From Thermococcus gorgonarius (lineage in GTDB: Archaea > Methanobacteriota_B > Thermococci > Thermococcales > Thermococcaceae), in assembly GCF_002214385.1 (NCBI RefSeq), contig NZ_CP014855.1, forward strand, positions 1,054,001 to 1,118,000: a stretch of DNA of 64,000 bases, given 5' to 3'. Positions 1-8,471 of this stretch are shown here, piece after piece. The position numbers and the translations under genes are program-made. Each line of letters opens with the position of its first letter. Positions within the stretch are counted from its first letter, which is position 1. Under the pieces are notes generated by a model, which saw only the letters and a list, made by a program, of their open reading frames with translations, had not been told where the DNA came from and did not search any database.

Positions 1-901
1 ACTCTCCGAGCTCGAAAGCCAGGATTCCATTTTTAATTAATTCCGTAATTAATGAATCAACGTTTTCGGGAGGGGTTATAGCAATAAGCGTTCCCGTTGA
101 GGAGACGCTCCAGGGTTCTAGGCCGTAGAACTCAAGAACCTTCCTAACGAGCGGGTCAAGATGAAGTTTCTCTGCATAAACCCTGAATCCGACGCCCGAG
201 TTGTCCGCTATCTCGTGTAAAGCTGTCAAACCACCTTCGGTAGCGTCATGCATGCCCCTGACGAAGGGCTTGGCTGTCAATGCATCGGGAACGACGGTTT
301 CGAAGTAAAAGGAGCGTTTGAGTCTCATAAGCTCTTTCTTGGAGAGAATTTTTGAGAGTTCCTCCTCTTTAAAGTACGCCGCCGAAACTGCAAACTCAAG
401 GCCAACTTTGGCCGTAATGATGATCCTATCGCCCGGCTTCGCCAGTGGAAGCTTAAGCTCGTCCTTTCTCACAAGGCCCATCGCGGTGGTAGTTGCTGTA
501 GGCTCTGAAACGCTTGGGTAAACCCCTGTGTGACCTCCTATTATCGAGCCCCCGTACTTTAGGCACTCCCCGTGGAGGTCCCCCGTTACTATTTTGAGGA
601 ATTCCCTGCTAGTTCCCTTGGGAAAGAGCAAATCAACGACCAACCACCCCGGCTTCGCCCCAAAAACTGCCACATCGCTGGAGGCAAAATGGTAAGTGAA
701 GAAGCCGAAGGTCTCAACTGGGACACCGAGGGTCGGATCGGTCGCTATCACGAGGTAATGCTCTTCGTCGTATTCCAGAACCGCAGAATCAAAGCCCTCT
801 CTTGGCCCGTAAACCACCCCGGCATCCTCAACGCCGAGGTTTGGAAAAATTACTTCTCTTAACAGCTCATTCCTCAGCTTTCCAAGCGGTAGTTCCCCCA
901 T
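1..901 (-). CDS. AIR synthase-related protein (HypE-like), C-terminus cut by window edge
   Basis: The minus-strand frame is open from an ATG at 901 to the left edge, giving 300 residues without the C-terminus. It resembles the PurM/HypE/ThiL-type AIR synthase fold: an ATDPTLG stretch near residue 52 and a glycine-rich GGSIIGGHTG stretch near residue 116 are typical of the two halves that bind ATP. The start is supported by GGTGAT five bases upstream, and the PP-loop gene ends only five bases before it, so the two are probably co-transcribed. HypE proper matures hydrogenases, but Thermococcales carry several related paralogues, so the substrate is open. The C-terminal residues that would separate HypE (PRIC end) from other members lie outside the window. 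Confidence 0.75.
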   Translation of the reverse strand, partial: MGELPLGKLRNELLREVIFPNLGVEDAGVVYGPREGFDSAVLEYDEEHYLVIATDPTLGVPVETFGFFTYHFASSDVAVFGAKPGWLVVDLLFPKGTSREFLKIVTGDLHGECLKYGGSIIGGHTGVYPSVSEPTATTTAMGLVRKDELKLPLAKPGDRIIITAKVGLEFAVSAAYFKEEELSKILSKKELMRLKRSFYFETVVPDALTAKPFVRGMHDATEGGLTALHEIADNSGVGFRVYAEKLHLDPLVRKVLEFYGLEPWSVSSTGTLIAITPPENVDSLITELIKNGILAFELGE

Positions 902-906
902 CCAAA

Positions 907-1695
907 TCACCTGAACTTCTCTATTGCCGCTCTGATTTCATCAAGCGTCTCATCATCGCAGTTCCAGCACATTATCTCGAAGCTTGGAACCCGGACGCTG
1001 ACGCGGACTTTTCTCTTTCTGGCGATTTTACTTACCTCGTAGTTCACCCTGTAGGCTAAATCCATTAACTCCGGCTTTACTAGCTCTTCTTTATCAATGT
1101 ACTGGAGGGGGCAACCTTCGCGCCACTGCCTCCTCCTCGCGTGCTCGTACATACGGTAGGGCCTTATTCCAGCCCCGTCCGCAAGCTTTTCAACTTCCTC
1201 TGCTGTGTACTTTATGAGGGGCCTGAAAGTTGGTATTCCTATTCTGGGAATCTCGCAGAGGCGTATATCGGTTTTGCACTGGTCCAGGAGGGCGCCTATT
1301 ATTTTGTCGTTGGCGTTGTCGCCCTTCGCTAAGACGTCGAAGCCGTTGTTCAGCGCGAACCATTTGGCGTTCCAGAGCATGACCTTCTTGCAGTTGATGC
1401 AGACCGGGCCTTTCCTTCCTACCGCTTCCCCGAGGAGGCCATCCGTTACGTCCACCAAGAAGTGCTCGACGCCGAGCTTTTTCGTGAACTTCATCGCCCA
1501 CCTTAGAGTTTCCCTCCAGCTCCAGCGGTGGAAGAATGTCAAAGCTGAAACATCCAAATCGGCTTCTTTGAGAAGGTATAAGGCAAGGGAACTGTCCTTT
1601 CCGCCTGAAAACATAACGAGTATTCTCTTATCGAAAAGTCCGGCTTTCTCTGAGAAATTCCTTATCTCCTCGATGACATCGTTGAGAGCGAGCAT
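907..1695 (-). CDS. PP-loop (adenine nucleotide alpha hydrolase) superfamily ATPase
   Basis: A 262-residue protein with the PP-loop signature SGGKDSS at residues 30-36, which in this superfamily adenylates a substrate (tRNA thiolation, lysidine or queuosine-precursor enzymes). Cysteines C99 and C102 (CINC) and C243/C246 (CWNC) form two pairs that could bind metal or carry sulfur, which favours a sulfur-transfer or tRNA-modification role, but this is inference. The open frame extends 25 codons further upstream and would overlap the preceding membrane-protein gene; I prefer the ATG at 1695 because the PP-loop then lies at the usual distance from the N-terminus. That ATG has no clear Shine-Dalgarno site. 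The gene is followed closely by the HypE-like gene. Confidence 0.72.
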   Translation of the reverse strand: MLALNDVIEEIRNFSEKAGLFDKRILVMFSGGKDSSLALYLLKEADLDVSALTFFHRWSWRETLRWAMKFTKKLGVEHFLVDVTDGLLGEAVGRKGPVCINCKKVMLWNAKWFALNNGFDVLAKGDNANDKIIGALLDQCKTDIRLCEIPRIGIPTFRPLIKYTAEEVEKLADGAGIRPYRMYEHARRRQWREGCPLQYIDKEELVKPELMDLAYRVNYEVSKIARKRKVRVSVRVPSFEIMCWNCDDETLDEIRAAIEKFR

Positions 1696-1732
1696 GGGGA
1701 AAAATAAATTGGAGTGCTTAAAAGTCTGAGCC

Positions 1733-2086
1733 TCAGACTTTCTCAAGCCACTGCTCTGCGAGGTCTCCAACGATGGGGAACTTGTAGCGCTCGCCCTGAT
1801 AGGCCTTGACCATTCCGATTATCCAGAGGATAATCCCCAGGAGTACCAGAAGATTTGCTAGAACTCCTCCAACAACAGGTATAATCTTCAATATCCATGC
1901 AAGCACTGTAATGCCTAAGAAGGTTATCGTTGACTGCATTGCGTGGAAACGGACGAAATCGCTGTCCTTCTCAAGGAGGAGGAATATTATCCCTGTAACC
2001 CACCAAAGCAAGTACGCCAAAAGGCCTTCAACGTTCTCATCCATCCCGAGGGATGTCTTGTTTGCTTTGGACGGAGCCTCAACCAT
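1733..2086 (-). CDS. DUF4870-type small membrane protein
   Basis: A 117-residue protein with three hydrophobic segments (about residues 21-38, 51-68 and 70-94), charged ends and a central HAMQSTITFLGI stretch typical of the DUF4870/Tic20-like family of small multi-pass membrane proteins. No enzymatic residues are visible and no function is known for the family. The start is supported by GGAGGTG six bases upstream. A TATA-like sequence lies near 2134-2142 on the minus strand. It may head a transcript with the PP-loop and HypE-like genes, which follow within 40 bases. Confidence 0.8.
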   Translation of the reverse strand: MVEAPSKANKTSLGMDENVEGLLAYLLWWVTGIIFLLLEKDSDFVRFHAMQSTITFLGITVLAWILKIIPVVGGVLANLLVLLGIILWIIGMVKAYQGERYKFPIVGDLAEQWLEKV

Positions 2087-2227
2087 TTGAAAACACCTCC
2101 CAATGTTTAGTCAGATTTGTTCTCTTTATTCCATTATTTAAATGCTTTTCTCAGAACACCCAGCACTTAAGAATTTTTGGAATGCCTCTGAACCAGAACC
2201 CTTCCAATTTCGAACCACTGAGTTTTG

Positions 2228-2289
2228 TTAGGCCCACCAAAGATTTATTAGGCACTTTCTGGAAATGGCACCGGATTAGGAAAACCTAA
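2228..2289 (+). promoter_or_regulatory. feo promoter with TTAGG half-sites and inverted-repeat operator
   Basis: TTAGG occurs three times before feoA: at 2228-2232, at 2248-2252, and at 2276-2280 where it forms a perfect inverted repeat TTAGG-AAAA-CCTAA (2276-2289). A TATA-like TTTATTA lies at 2244-2250, so transcription should start near 2272-2276, directly on the inverted repeat. TTAGG/CCTAA symmetry is the known pattern of DtxR/IdeR-family metal-dependent repressors; assignment to an iron regulator is inference from position and gene content. Confidence 0.6.
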
Positions 2290-2300
2290 CGGTGATGATC

Positions 2301-2528
2301 ATGATTATTCCATTAACTTCCCTTCGTCCAGGCGAAGTGGGTATCGTCGTGAACCTCCAGGGCGGACCGAATTTCAGGAGCAAACTTTACGCCATGGGGC
2401 TCGCCCCTGGTGCAACAGTCAGAGTCGTCAACGTCTACAACCCCGGGCCAGTTGTGGTCGAGGTCGGGGGGGCGAGGCTCGCCCTTGGAAGGGGAATAGC
2501 CTCAAGGGTTCTCGTGAGAAAGCTTTGA
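2301..2528 (+). CDS. feoA: FeoA-type ferrous iron transport accessory protein
   Basis: A 75-residue SH3-like FeoA protein: it starts with the typical PLTSLRPGEVG and contains KLYAMGLAPGATVRV, the hallmark L-x-x-MGL-xPG turn. FeoA acts on the cytoplasmic side to support FeoB-mediated Fe(II) uptake. I choose the ATG at 2301 over the GTG/ATG at 2292/2295 because GGTGAT at 2291-2296 is then spaced four bases, the pattern seen at many starts in this window. The gene is followed after nine bases by feoB and then by a FeoC-like gene. The operator-like repeat upstream suggests metal-dependent repression. Confidence 0.93.
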   Translation: MIIPLTSLRPGEVGIVVNLQGGPNFRSKLYAMGLAPGATVRVVNVYNPGPVVVEVGGARLALGRGIASRVLVRKL

Positions 2529-2537
2529 GGTGGTAGC

Positions 2538-4517
2538 ATGGCGATGAGGGTTGTGGCCCTGGCTGGAAACCCCAACGTTGGTAAAACCACGATATTCAAC
2601 GCCCTAACCGGAATGAGACAGCATGTGGGCAACTGGCCGGGAGTGACCGTTGAGAAGAAAGAGGGAATTTTTGAGTATAATGGTGAGCGCTTTTTAGTAG
2701 TTGACCTCCCGGGAACTTACTCACTTACTGCCCATTCCGTTGATGAGCTCGTTGCAAGGAACTTTCTCCTCAATGGAAACCCGGACGTTGTAGTAAACGT
2801 TGTTGATGCAACCTCCATCCTCAGAAACCTGTATCTGACGATGGAAATCTTTGAGATGGGCATTAAAAACGTCGTCATAGCTCTCAACAAGATAGATCTT
2901 GCCGAGAAGAAGGGCATAAAGATAGAGGTCGAGAGGATGTCAAAGGTTCTCGGCGTCCCCGTCGTTGCTCTCAGTGCCAAGGAAGGTAGGGGTCTTGATG
3001 AACTGAAGGAGACCATCATAAAGGTTGCCCACGGAGAGATTGCTGGTGCTCCAATAATACCCCAGTACGACCCTGAGGTGGAGAGGGAGATAGAACACAT
3101 CTCAAAATGCTTGGAAGGAACCAAGCTTGCCTCCCGCTATCCCCTGCGCTGGCTCGCGATAAAGCTCCTCCAGCGCGATGACGAAGTTATAAAGCTCGTG
3201 AGGAGGCACCTAGGCAAAGAAAAGCTCAACGAGATAATGAGGCACATCGGCGAGCTTGAGGCCAAGTACGGGAGAGCCATAGACCTCATAATAGCCGGCC
3301 AGAAGTTCGAGTTCATAGACAGACTCACCCACGAGTTCATGACCCACGGCCAGCTGAAGGAAGAGACCTTTACAGACCAGCTCGACAGGATCCTCATTCA
3401 CCCAGTTTACGGGTTCGTGGCTATGGCGGTCGTCTTCTATGCCCTCTTCAAGTTTGTCTTTGCCTTTGGCCTGCCATTGCAGGAACTCTTTGACAGTGCT
3501 TTCTCCTCCTTTGGGGAGTGGCTTGCACCGCACATAGCGAACGAGACGCTCAGGGGTTTGGTTGTTGATGGTATCATCGGTGGCGTCGGGATGGTTCTCA
3601 GCTTTTTCCCGCTCGTCTTCTTCCTGTTTCTTGCCCTGAGCTTCCTTGAGGATCTGGGCTATATGGCGAGGGTAGCGGTCTTAATGGAGGACATATTCCG
3701 GAGGTTCGGCCTTCCCGGAAAGGCGATAATACCGCTCATACTCGGGCTCGGCTGTAACGTTCCGGCAGTGATGGCAACCAGAAACCTCGATGAGGAGAAG
3801 GACAGACTGGTCACGATGTTTGTAAACCCCTTCATCCCCTGCTCCGCTAGGCTGAGCGTCATAAGCTTCCTCGCAGGTACTTTCTTCGGCTCGAACCAGG
3901 CCCTCATTGCCCTCAGTGTTTACCTGCTGGCCTTCGGCGTGGCTCTGCTTTCAGCGTGGATTGTGAGCCAATTTGTTCCCGGTGAGGGCAGTCCGTTCGT
4001 CATAGAACTTCCCGAGTACAACATTCCAACCTGGAAGACCCTTCTCCTGCACTCCTGGGAGAGGAGCAAGGAGTTCGTGAAGAAAGCGGGCACGGTAATA
4101 CTCGCAGGAGCAATCGCCATCTGGTACCTCAGCAACTTCCCGGCACCAATAGGAACCGGTAAGAGCTACGCTGAAAAGCTTGGATACCTCTTTGAGCCCT
4201 ACGTTAGGCTGATGGGCCTTGACTGGAAGGCGGCAGTAAGTTTGCTCTTTGGCATAGTGGCGAAGGAGAACGTGATATCAACCTACGGCGTCCTCTACGG
4301 GAATGAAGAAGCAATAAGAAACGTCCTCACGCCTCTTCAGGCGTACGTCCTGGCGGTTGTTACGACTCTCTACATACCCTGTATAGCGACTATAGGTGCC
4401 ATAAGGGCCGAGAGCAGCTGGAAGTGGGCGGCGGCGGTTACCCTCTACATGATAGGCGTGGCCTCGGTGGTTGGGGCTATCATCTGGCATCTTGGCATTG
4501 CCTTGGGAGTTTCTTAA
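2538..4517 (+). CDS. feoB: FeoB ferrous iron transporter, GTPase-permease
   Basis: A 659-residue FeoB. The N-terminal GTPase domain has G1 GNPNVGKTT (10-18), G3 DLPGTYSL (from 56) and G4 NKID (117-120). After a spacer helical domain to about residue 280, the permease part has two Gate-like repeats with conserved cysteines in LILGLGCNVPAVMATR, NPFIPCSARL and LYIPCIATIGAI. FeoB imports Fe(II) across the cytoplasmic membrane. Length and domain order fit archaeal FeoB without truncation. The start has GGTGG upstream and lies nine bases after feoA, so the two are co-transcribed. Confidence 0.97.
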   Translation: MAMRVVALAGNPNVGKTTIFNALTGMRQHVGNWPGVTVEKKEGIFEYNGERFLVVDLPGTYSLTAHSVDELVARNFLLNGNPDVVVNVVDATSILRNLYLTMEIFEMGIKNVVIALNKIDLAEKKGIKIEVERMSKVLGVPVVALSAKEGRGLDELKETIIKVAHGEIAGAPIIPQYDPEVEREIEHISKCLEGTKLASRYPLRWLAIKLLQRDDEVIKLVRRHLGKEKLNEIMRHIGELEAKYGRAIDLIIAGQKFEFIDRLTHEFMTHGQLKEETFTDQLDRILIHPVYGFVAMAVVFYALFKFVFAFGLPLQELFDSAFSSFGEWLAPHIANETLRGLVVDGIIGGVGMVLSFFPLVFFLFLALSFLEDLGYMARVAVLMEDIFRRFGLPGKAIIPLILGLGCNVPAVMATRNLDEEKDRLVTMFVNPFIPCSARLSVISFLAGTFFGSNQALIALSVYLLAFGVALLSAWIVSQFVPGEGSPFVIELPEYNIPTWKTLLLHSWERSKEFVKKAGTVILAGAIAIWYLSNFPAPIGTGKSYAEKLGYLFEPYVRLMGLDWKAAVSLLFGIVAKENVISTYGVLYGNEEAIRNVLTPLQAYVLAVVTTLYIPCIATIGAIRAESSWKWAAAVTLYMIGVASVVGAIIWHLGIALGVS

Positions 4518-4544
4518 CAGCCAAATTCTTTTGGAGTGATGAAA

Positions 4545-4811
4545 ATGGGGAAACTGGAAAAAGTCTTGGAGTTGATCAAAGAGGGAACTACACGAGAGGA
4601 CGAAATAGCCGAAAAGTTGGGGATAGAACAAGAAGAGGTCGCGGGAATGATAAAAATCCTTGAGAGCCTGGGCTACGTTGAGAGGATCGAATACGGCTCA
4701 AAGGCGTGCGAAACCTGCCCGCTGAAAAAGATCTGCGGAGGGTCTTGCCTTAGACCGACTGGTGTTGAAGCGTTTAAACTAACGGACAAAGCTTTCTCCC
4801 TAAAAAAGTGA
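4545..4811 (+). CDS. FeoC-like winged-helix protein with a four-cysteine motif
   Basis: An 88-residue protein whose first 50 residues read as a small winged helix (LIKEGTTREDEIAEKLGIEQEEV...ILESLGYVERI), followed by cysteines C55, C58, C64 and C68 (C-x2-C-x5-C-x3-C). This layout matches FeoC: a winged helix plus a cysteine loop that binds an Fe-S cluster or iron and modulates FeoB or transcription. The gene begins 27 bases after feoB. The ATG at 4545 gives the usual four-base spacing to GGAGTGAT. Whether it binds DNA, FeoB or both cannot be read from sequence. The short tail ends at TGA at 4809. Confidence 0.75.
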   Translation: MGKLEKVLELIKEGTTREDEIAEKLGIEQEEVAGMIKILESLGYVERIEYGSKACETCPLKKICGGSCLRPTGVEAFKLTDKAFSLKK

Positions 4812-4833
4812 GGCCCTTTGCTCACCGGGAGGG

Positions 4834-4859
4834 ATATATTTTACGGCCGTAAAATATAT
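4834..4859. promoter_or_regulatory. 26-bp perfect palindrome containing the TATA box
   Basis: The sequence is a perfect palindrome centred between 4846 and 4847 with core TTTTACGG/CCGTAAAA and outer arms ATATA/TATAT. Its right arm (AAAATATATA, 4851-4860) is at the right place to be the TATA box of the nucleotidyltransferase gene, whose ATG is 34 bases downstream. The left arm is by symmetry a TATA-like element facing feoC. It could be an operator for a dimeric regulator that competes with TBP. Confidence 0.6.
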
Positions 4860-4893
4860 AAGTCGACAGGGCAAGTCTATAATGGTGAAGATC

Positions 4894-6135
4894 ATGAAAG
4901 CGGTTGTTCTAGCTGGCGGTTTTGGAACCCGCCTAAGGCCAATATCCTCAACAAGGCCAAAGCCGATGGTACCCGTTCTCGGAAAGCCGAACCTCCAGTA
5001 CATTCTGGAGACCATAGAGAAGATCCCGGAAATAGATGAGGTCATACTGTCCGTTCACTACATGCGCGGTGAGATCAGGGAGTTCATAGACGAGAAGATG
5101 GCCGACTACCCCAAGGACATACGGTTCGTAAACGATCCTATGCCCCTAGAAACGGGCGGGGCCCTCAAGAACGTTGAGAACTACGTTGATGAGGACTTTC
5201 TGGTAATTTACGGCGACGTCTTCACGAACTTCAACTTCAAGGAGCTCATAGATGCCCACAAGAACAACGATGGTTTGGTAACGGTAGCAGTAACCAAAGT
5301 CTACGACCCCGAGCGCTTCGGTGTGGTTGAGACCGATGAAGAAGGCAAAATCACCCACTTCGAGGAGAAGCCCAAGCGGCCCAGGAGCAACCTGGTCGAT
5401 GCGGGAATCTACATGGTAAACAAGAAAGTCCTCGAGGAAATCCCCGCAGGAAAGGAAGTCTACTTCGAAAGGGACGTGCTTCCAAAGTTAGTCGCCAGGG
5501 GAGAAGTCCACGCATACAGAATGCCGAGAGATTACTACTGGGTCGACCTCGGAACTCCCGAGGACCTCTTCTACGCCCACCAGATAGCCATGGACGAGAT
5601 AGCCAAGGAGAACGGCTACATGACCATCAAGGAGACCGCGGAGGTTCCCGAGGACGTCGAGATCCAGGGGCCTGTCTACATCGATGAGGGAGCCAGGATA
5701 GGCCACGGGGTTAAGATCAAGTCCTACACATACATCGGACCCAACACCATAGTCGAGGACAAGGCCTACTTCAAGCGCGCGATCCTCATCGGAAGCGACA
5801 TAGTCAAGTCCGAGGCAGAGATAAAGGACAGCATCCTTGGCGAAGGTGTCGTCGTCGGAAAGAACGTCATCCTCAAGGAGAACGCCGTGGTTGGAGACTA
5901 CGCGAAGATATACGACAACCTGGTCATCTACGGCGCCAAGGTGCTCCCGTGGAAGAAGGTTGAGGAGTACGAGGCTTACATAAAGATAAAGCTCGATCCC
6001 ACAAAGGTCAGACCGGGCCAGTACCCTGACCGCTGCCCGCTCGGCCTGCCGGAGTGCATCTACAAGAAGTTCAAGGCAATAGCCGGCGAGAAGCCGCCGT
6101 GTGATGAATGTATAGAAAACCAGTGGCTGTTCTGA
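4894..6135 (+). CDS. sugar-1-phosphate nucleotidyltransferase with left-handed beta-helix domain
   Basis: A 413-residue enzyme with the N-terminal nucleotidyltransferase signature AGGFGTRLRP (7-16), then PKPMVPVLGKP, and an acidic metal site at VIYGDV. It transfers NMP to a sugar 1-phosphate to make NDP-sugar; archaeal members act as mannose-1-phosphate guanylyl- or glucose-1-phosphate nucleotidyltransferases. From about residue 240 hexapeptide-type repeats (VEIQGPVYIDEGARIG, SIIGEGVVVGKNV-like) indicate a left-handed beta helix. The tail is unusual, with four cysteines in RCPLGLPECIYKK and PPCDECIEN, a possible metal site. ATG 4894 has GGTGAAG five bases upstream; the ATG-less start at 4882 is less likely. 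A paralogue of the same length lies at 32418. Confidence 0.88.
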   Translation: MKAVVLAGGFGTRLRPISSTRPKPMVPVLGKPNLQYILETIEKIPEIDEVILSVHYMRGEIREFIDEKMADYPKDIRFVNDPMPLETGGALKNVENYVDEDFLVIYGDVFTNFNFKELIDAHKNNDGLVTVAVTKVYDPERFGVVETDEEGKITHFEEKPKRPRSNLVDAGIYMVNKKVLEEIPAGKEVYFERDVLPKLVARGEVHAYRMPRDYYWVDLGTPEDLFYAHQIAMDEIAKENGYMTIKETAEVPEDVEIQGPVYIDEGARIGHGVKIKSYTYIGPNTIVEDKAYFKRAILIGSDIVKSEAEIKDSILGEGVVVGKNVILKENAVVGDYAKIYDNLVIYGAKVLPWKKVEEYEAYIKIKLDPTKVRPGQYPDRCPLGLPECIYKKFKAIAGEKPPCDECIENQWLF

Positions 6136-6218
6136 GCTTTTTACCCTTTACCATCATTACTACTCTCTGGAGTTTTATTTCTACAATGTACACGGTTCTG
6201 TTCATTAACACAGCAAAG

Positions 6219-6402
6219 TTTATATATTACTTTGTATAATGCATTACAAGGGCAAGGTATCTAATCTACCCGACGTCGAGTGTCGGGCATGTTTGCTGTG
6301 GGACTATGAAGAAGTTGTGGATGAGTGGTGATTGTCTTCAGGATAGTACCTCAGCTATTGGACTTGTAGGAGCGCGTACTATCACCTGGGAGGGAACCGG
6401 GA
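6219..6402 (+). promoter_or_regulatory. TATA box and long structured leader of the ABC exporter
   Basis: A strong TATA box, TTTATATATTA, at 6219-6229 predicts a start near 6250, leaving a leader of about 150 bases before the permease ATG at 6403, long for this genome. The leader has a perfect hairpin CCCGAC-loop-GTCGGG at 6269-6287 and a 38-codon ORF that overlaps the permease start. The leader may regulate translation of the exporter. Confidence 0.5.
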
Positions 6403-6422
6403 ATGATCTGGCACTCCGTTAA
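6306..6422 (+). CDS. possible 38-residue leader peptide overlapping the permease start
   Basis: An ATG at 6306 opens 38 codons to TAA at 6420-6422. The peptide starts MKKLWMSGDCLQDS, is polar with a short central apolar stretch, contains one cysteine and shows no signal peptide. It overlaps the permease ATG by 20 bases, so its translation could couple to or interfere with the permease. No GGTG site precedes it, which weakens the call. It could be a transporter-linked peptide, a regulatory uORF or chance. I do not recognise it. Confidence 0.25.
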   Translation: MKKLWMSGDCLQDSTSAIGLVGARTITWEGTGNDLALR

Positions 6423-8466
6423 GGTACTCTTGAAAAAGAAGGGCCTGCCGTTTCTCCCCATAATTTCATTTTCGATCTCCCTCATAATGCTTAATCTTGT
6501 CTCACAGGTAGGCGCAATTGTTGACAGCAGCATCGAATACAGCTTCAAGGAGTACAGACCGCACTCTGTGTATAACATGGAAGTCACCCTTGGAAACACA
6601 TCCGAGAATTTTACTTCCAACCCTCAGGAGTTCATACTACAGGTAGAAAACCTATCGGGTATCATCGAGGAACATCTGGACGAAGACAACGCCACCAGTG
6701 GAGTCGTTTTAGCTTTCTCTTGGGCAAGGCTGGAGCCCCTAAAAATTAACAACCACACGGTGTATTTCTTCGTCTACCTGTTCAAGGAGCCCCAGGATCT
6801 CATGGAGTTTGGATTTGAAGGCAACTTTTCAGGTGATTCAGTTATCGTTCTTCAGGAGAATCTAACTGGAGACCTTTCTCCAGAGACGGCAGTAACATCT
6901 TTTTTCAACAGGAGCGTCCATGTGGAGCGGGCTTATGGAGAGTTCAGGGAGTATCCTCTTGCAAAGGCCGAGGGAGCTGAGTACGTTCAGATAGCCGTCC
7001 CTCTGCGGCCGTGGGCCGTTGAGACCACTCTTAGAAGAGTCAAGTCCACATTAAAAACATCCCACACATTTTCCGTTTACGTCGCGGTGAACCTCAACAA
7101 CATTTACAGGGATCCCAAGCTCGTTGAGACTTTCCTGGAAAGAAGAGTGAAGGATAAACTCATAAACGCGTCTATAACCTTCTACCGGGATGTTATCTGC
7201 AAACAAAAGTCCCTGGTTGTTAGAGGAGACGACTGGATTTACTTCAACGGTACTATGATGGAGCCCAAAGAAGCAGAGCGTGCAGCTTGGGAAGACCCCA
7301 GATCCATTGGAAACGGTAGCCAGCAGTGTCTGGTGTCTCTTTTTGGGCTTTCCCTTGAAAAAAGGGACATACTCATCCTGGTAAAGAATGCGGGGTCTCA
7401 AACAGTGGATTTCTTTGAACTGTTTGGAGGTCTCTTGGTAGTTTTTTATCTGCCCCTTTTCACGCTGGTGGTGTACTCAGCATCAAGCATCTTCAAGGAT
7501 ATGAAGCGCGATCTCAAGGTGCTCTCAATCAGGGGTATAAGCGGGCAGGTAGCTCTTGTCCAGAAGGCAGCGGTGCTGTTGCTGGTGGCCATAGCATGCT
7601 TTTTAGGATGGGTCGCTTTTTCATATTTGAATCCCGGTAGTGTGTCCTTTGGAGCCAGTATCCTCATAGCCTTGGCAGTGATCTTCTCAGTGCTGGTTTC
7701 AGAGAGGCTCGGGGGATTAAAGCCAGGAAACAAGCTCGAAATAACGTTCGCGATACTGACGGTCATTTTCCTTGCCCTCGGCTACTTCCGAATCAACCAG
7801 ACCACGGTGATGGGAAGCGGATACTGGGCGTTGATGATACTGCTGGCGTTGCTCCTAGCCCTGATCCCCCTGCTGGGGGCATTTGCTGGCCTGTGGTTCC
7901 ACAAAGCGTCAATCATTATGCTCTCGCTATTTGGGCGCTCCTTTGACGTCAGACCCTACGCTAGAAGCGTGAGGAAACATAGCGCCCTGCTGACGTTTGC
8001 GGGTTATTCTTTCGCACTGGCAATTCTGCCGAGGATCACCTCCGTTGCACGGGTTACGAACGAGATATACAGAGAAGGCTACGTTAACCTTGTCGGCTAT
8101 TCAAGGACGCTCTCGCTTAGCCTCTTTGGCGTATATATCAATGAACTGGGGAAGTGGTTCACCCTCTTTGGAGCCCTATCGCTACTGGTTTTGATGGGCA
8201 TGGCACTCAGTTATTATTCAAAGCTGCGGAATTACTCATCCACGAGGGGGATTGAGGCGACCATTGCCAAAAAAGCTCTCTTTGGGTTTGTCCTCAGAGA
8301 ACTGCTGTTAATTGCCGCAATGGCAGCGGTGATTTCTGCTTTCCTTGCACTGTTTGTAGACGCATACATAGGCATAACGTTTACAAGTGGGGAGCTCTCT
8401 TTCACCGGAGGCAAGATAATTGTCCAGTCCATTTTCAAACCGCCTCACATCTTCATCTGGGGGTGA
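6403..8466 (+). CDS. ABC transporter permease of FtsX/MacB-like type
   Basis: A 687-residue membrane protein. One hydrophobic segment lies near residues 12-33, followed by an extracytoplasmic domain of about 300 residues with many N-x-S/T sequons, then a cluster of transmembrane segments from about residue 345 onward in the FtsX manner. It is partnered with the ATPase that starts at its stop codon. Such systems move lipids, lipoproteins or peptides outward or transmit mechanical signals; the substrate cannot be read here. A GGGAGG site nine bases before ATG 6403 supports the start. The C-terminus ends in a short polar tail (PPHIFIWG). Confidence 0.78.
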   Translation: MIWHSVKVLLKKKGLPFLPIISFSISLIMLNLVSQVGAIVDSSIEYSFKEYRPHSVYNMEVTLGNTSENFTSNPQEFILQVENLSGIIEEHLDEDNATSGVVLAFSWARLEPLKINNHTVYFFVYLFKEPQDLMEFGFEGNFSGDSVIVLQENLTGDLSPETAVTSFFNRSVHVERAYGEFREYPLAKAEGAEYVQIAVPLRPWAVETTLRRVKSTLKTSHTFSVYVAVNLNNIYRDPKLVETFLERRVKDKLINASITFYRDVICKQKSLVVRGDDWIYFNGTMMEPKEAERAAWEDPRSIGNGSQQCLVSLFGLSLEKRDILILVKNAGSQTVDFFELFGGLLVVFYLPLFTLVVYSASSIFKDMKRDLKVLSIRGISGQVALVQKAAVLLLVAIACFLGWVAFSYLNPGSVSFGASILIALAVIFSVLVSERLGGLKPGNKLEITFAILTVIFLALGYFRINQTTVMGSGYWALMILLALLLALIPLLGAFAGLWFHKASIIMLSLFGRSFDVRPYARSVRKHSALLTFAGYSFALAILPRITSVARVTNEIYREGYVNLVGYSRTLSLSLFGVYINELGKWFTLFGALSLLVLMGMALSYYSKLRNYSSTRGIEATIAKKALFGFVLRELLLIAAMAAVISAFLALFVDAYIGITFTSGELSFTGGKIIVQSIFKPPHIFIWG

Positions 8467-8471
8467 TTAAA

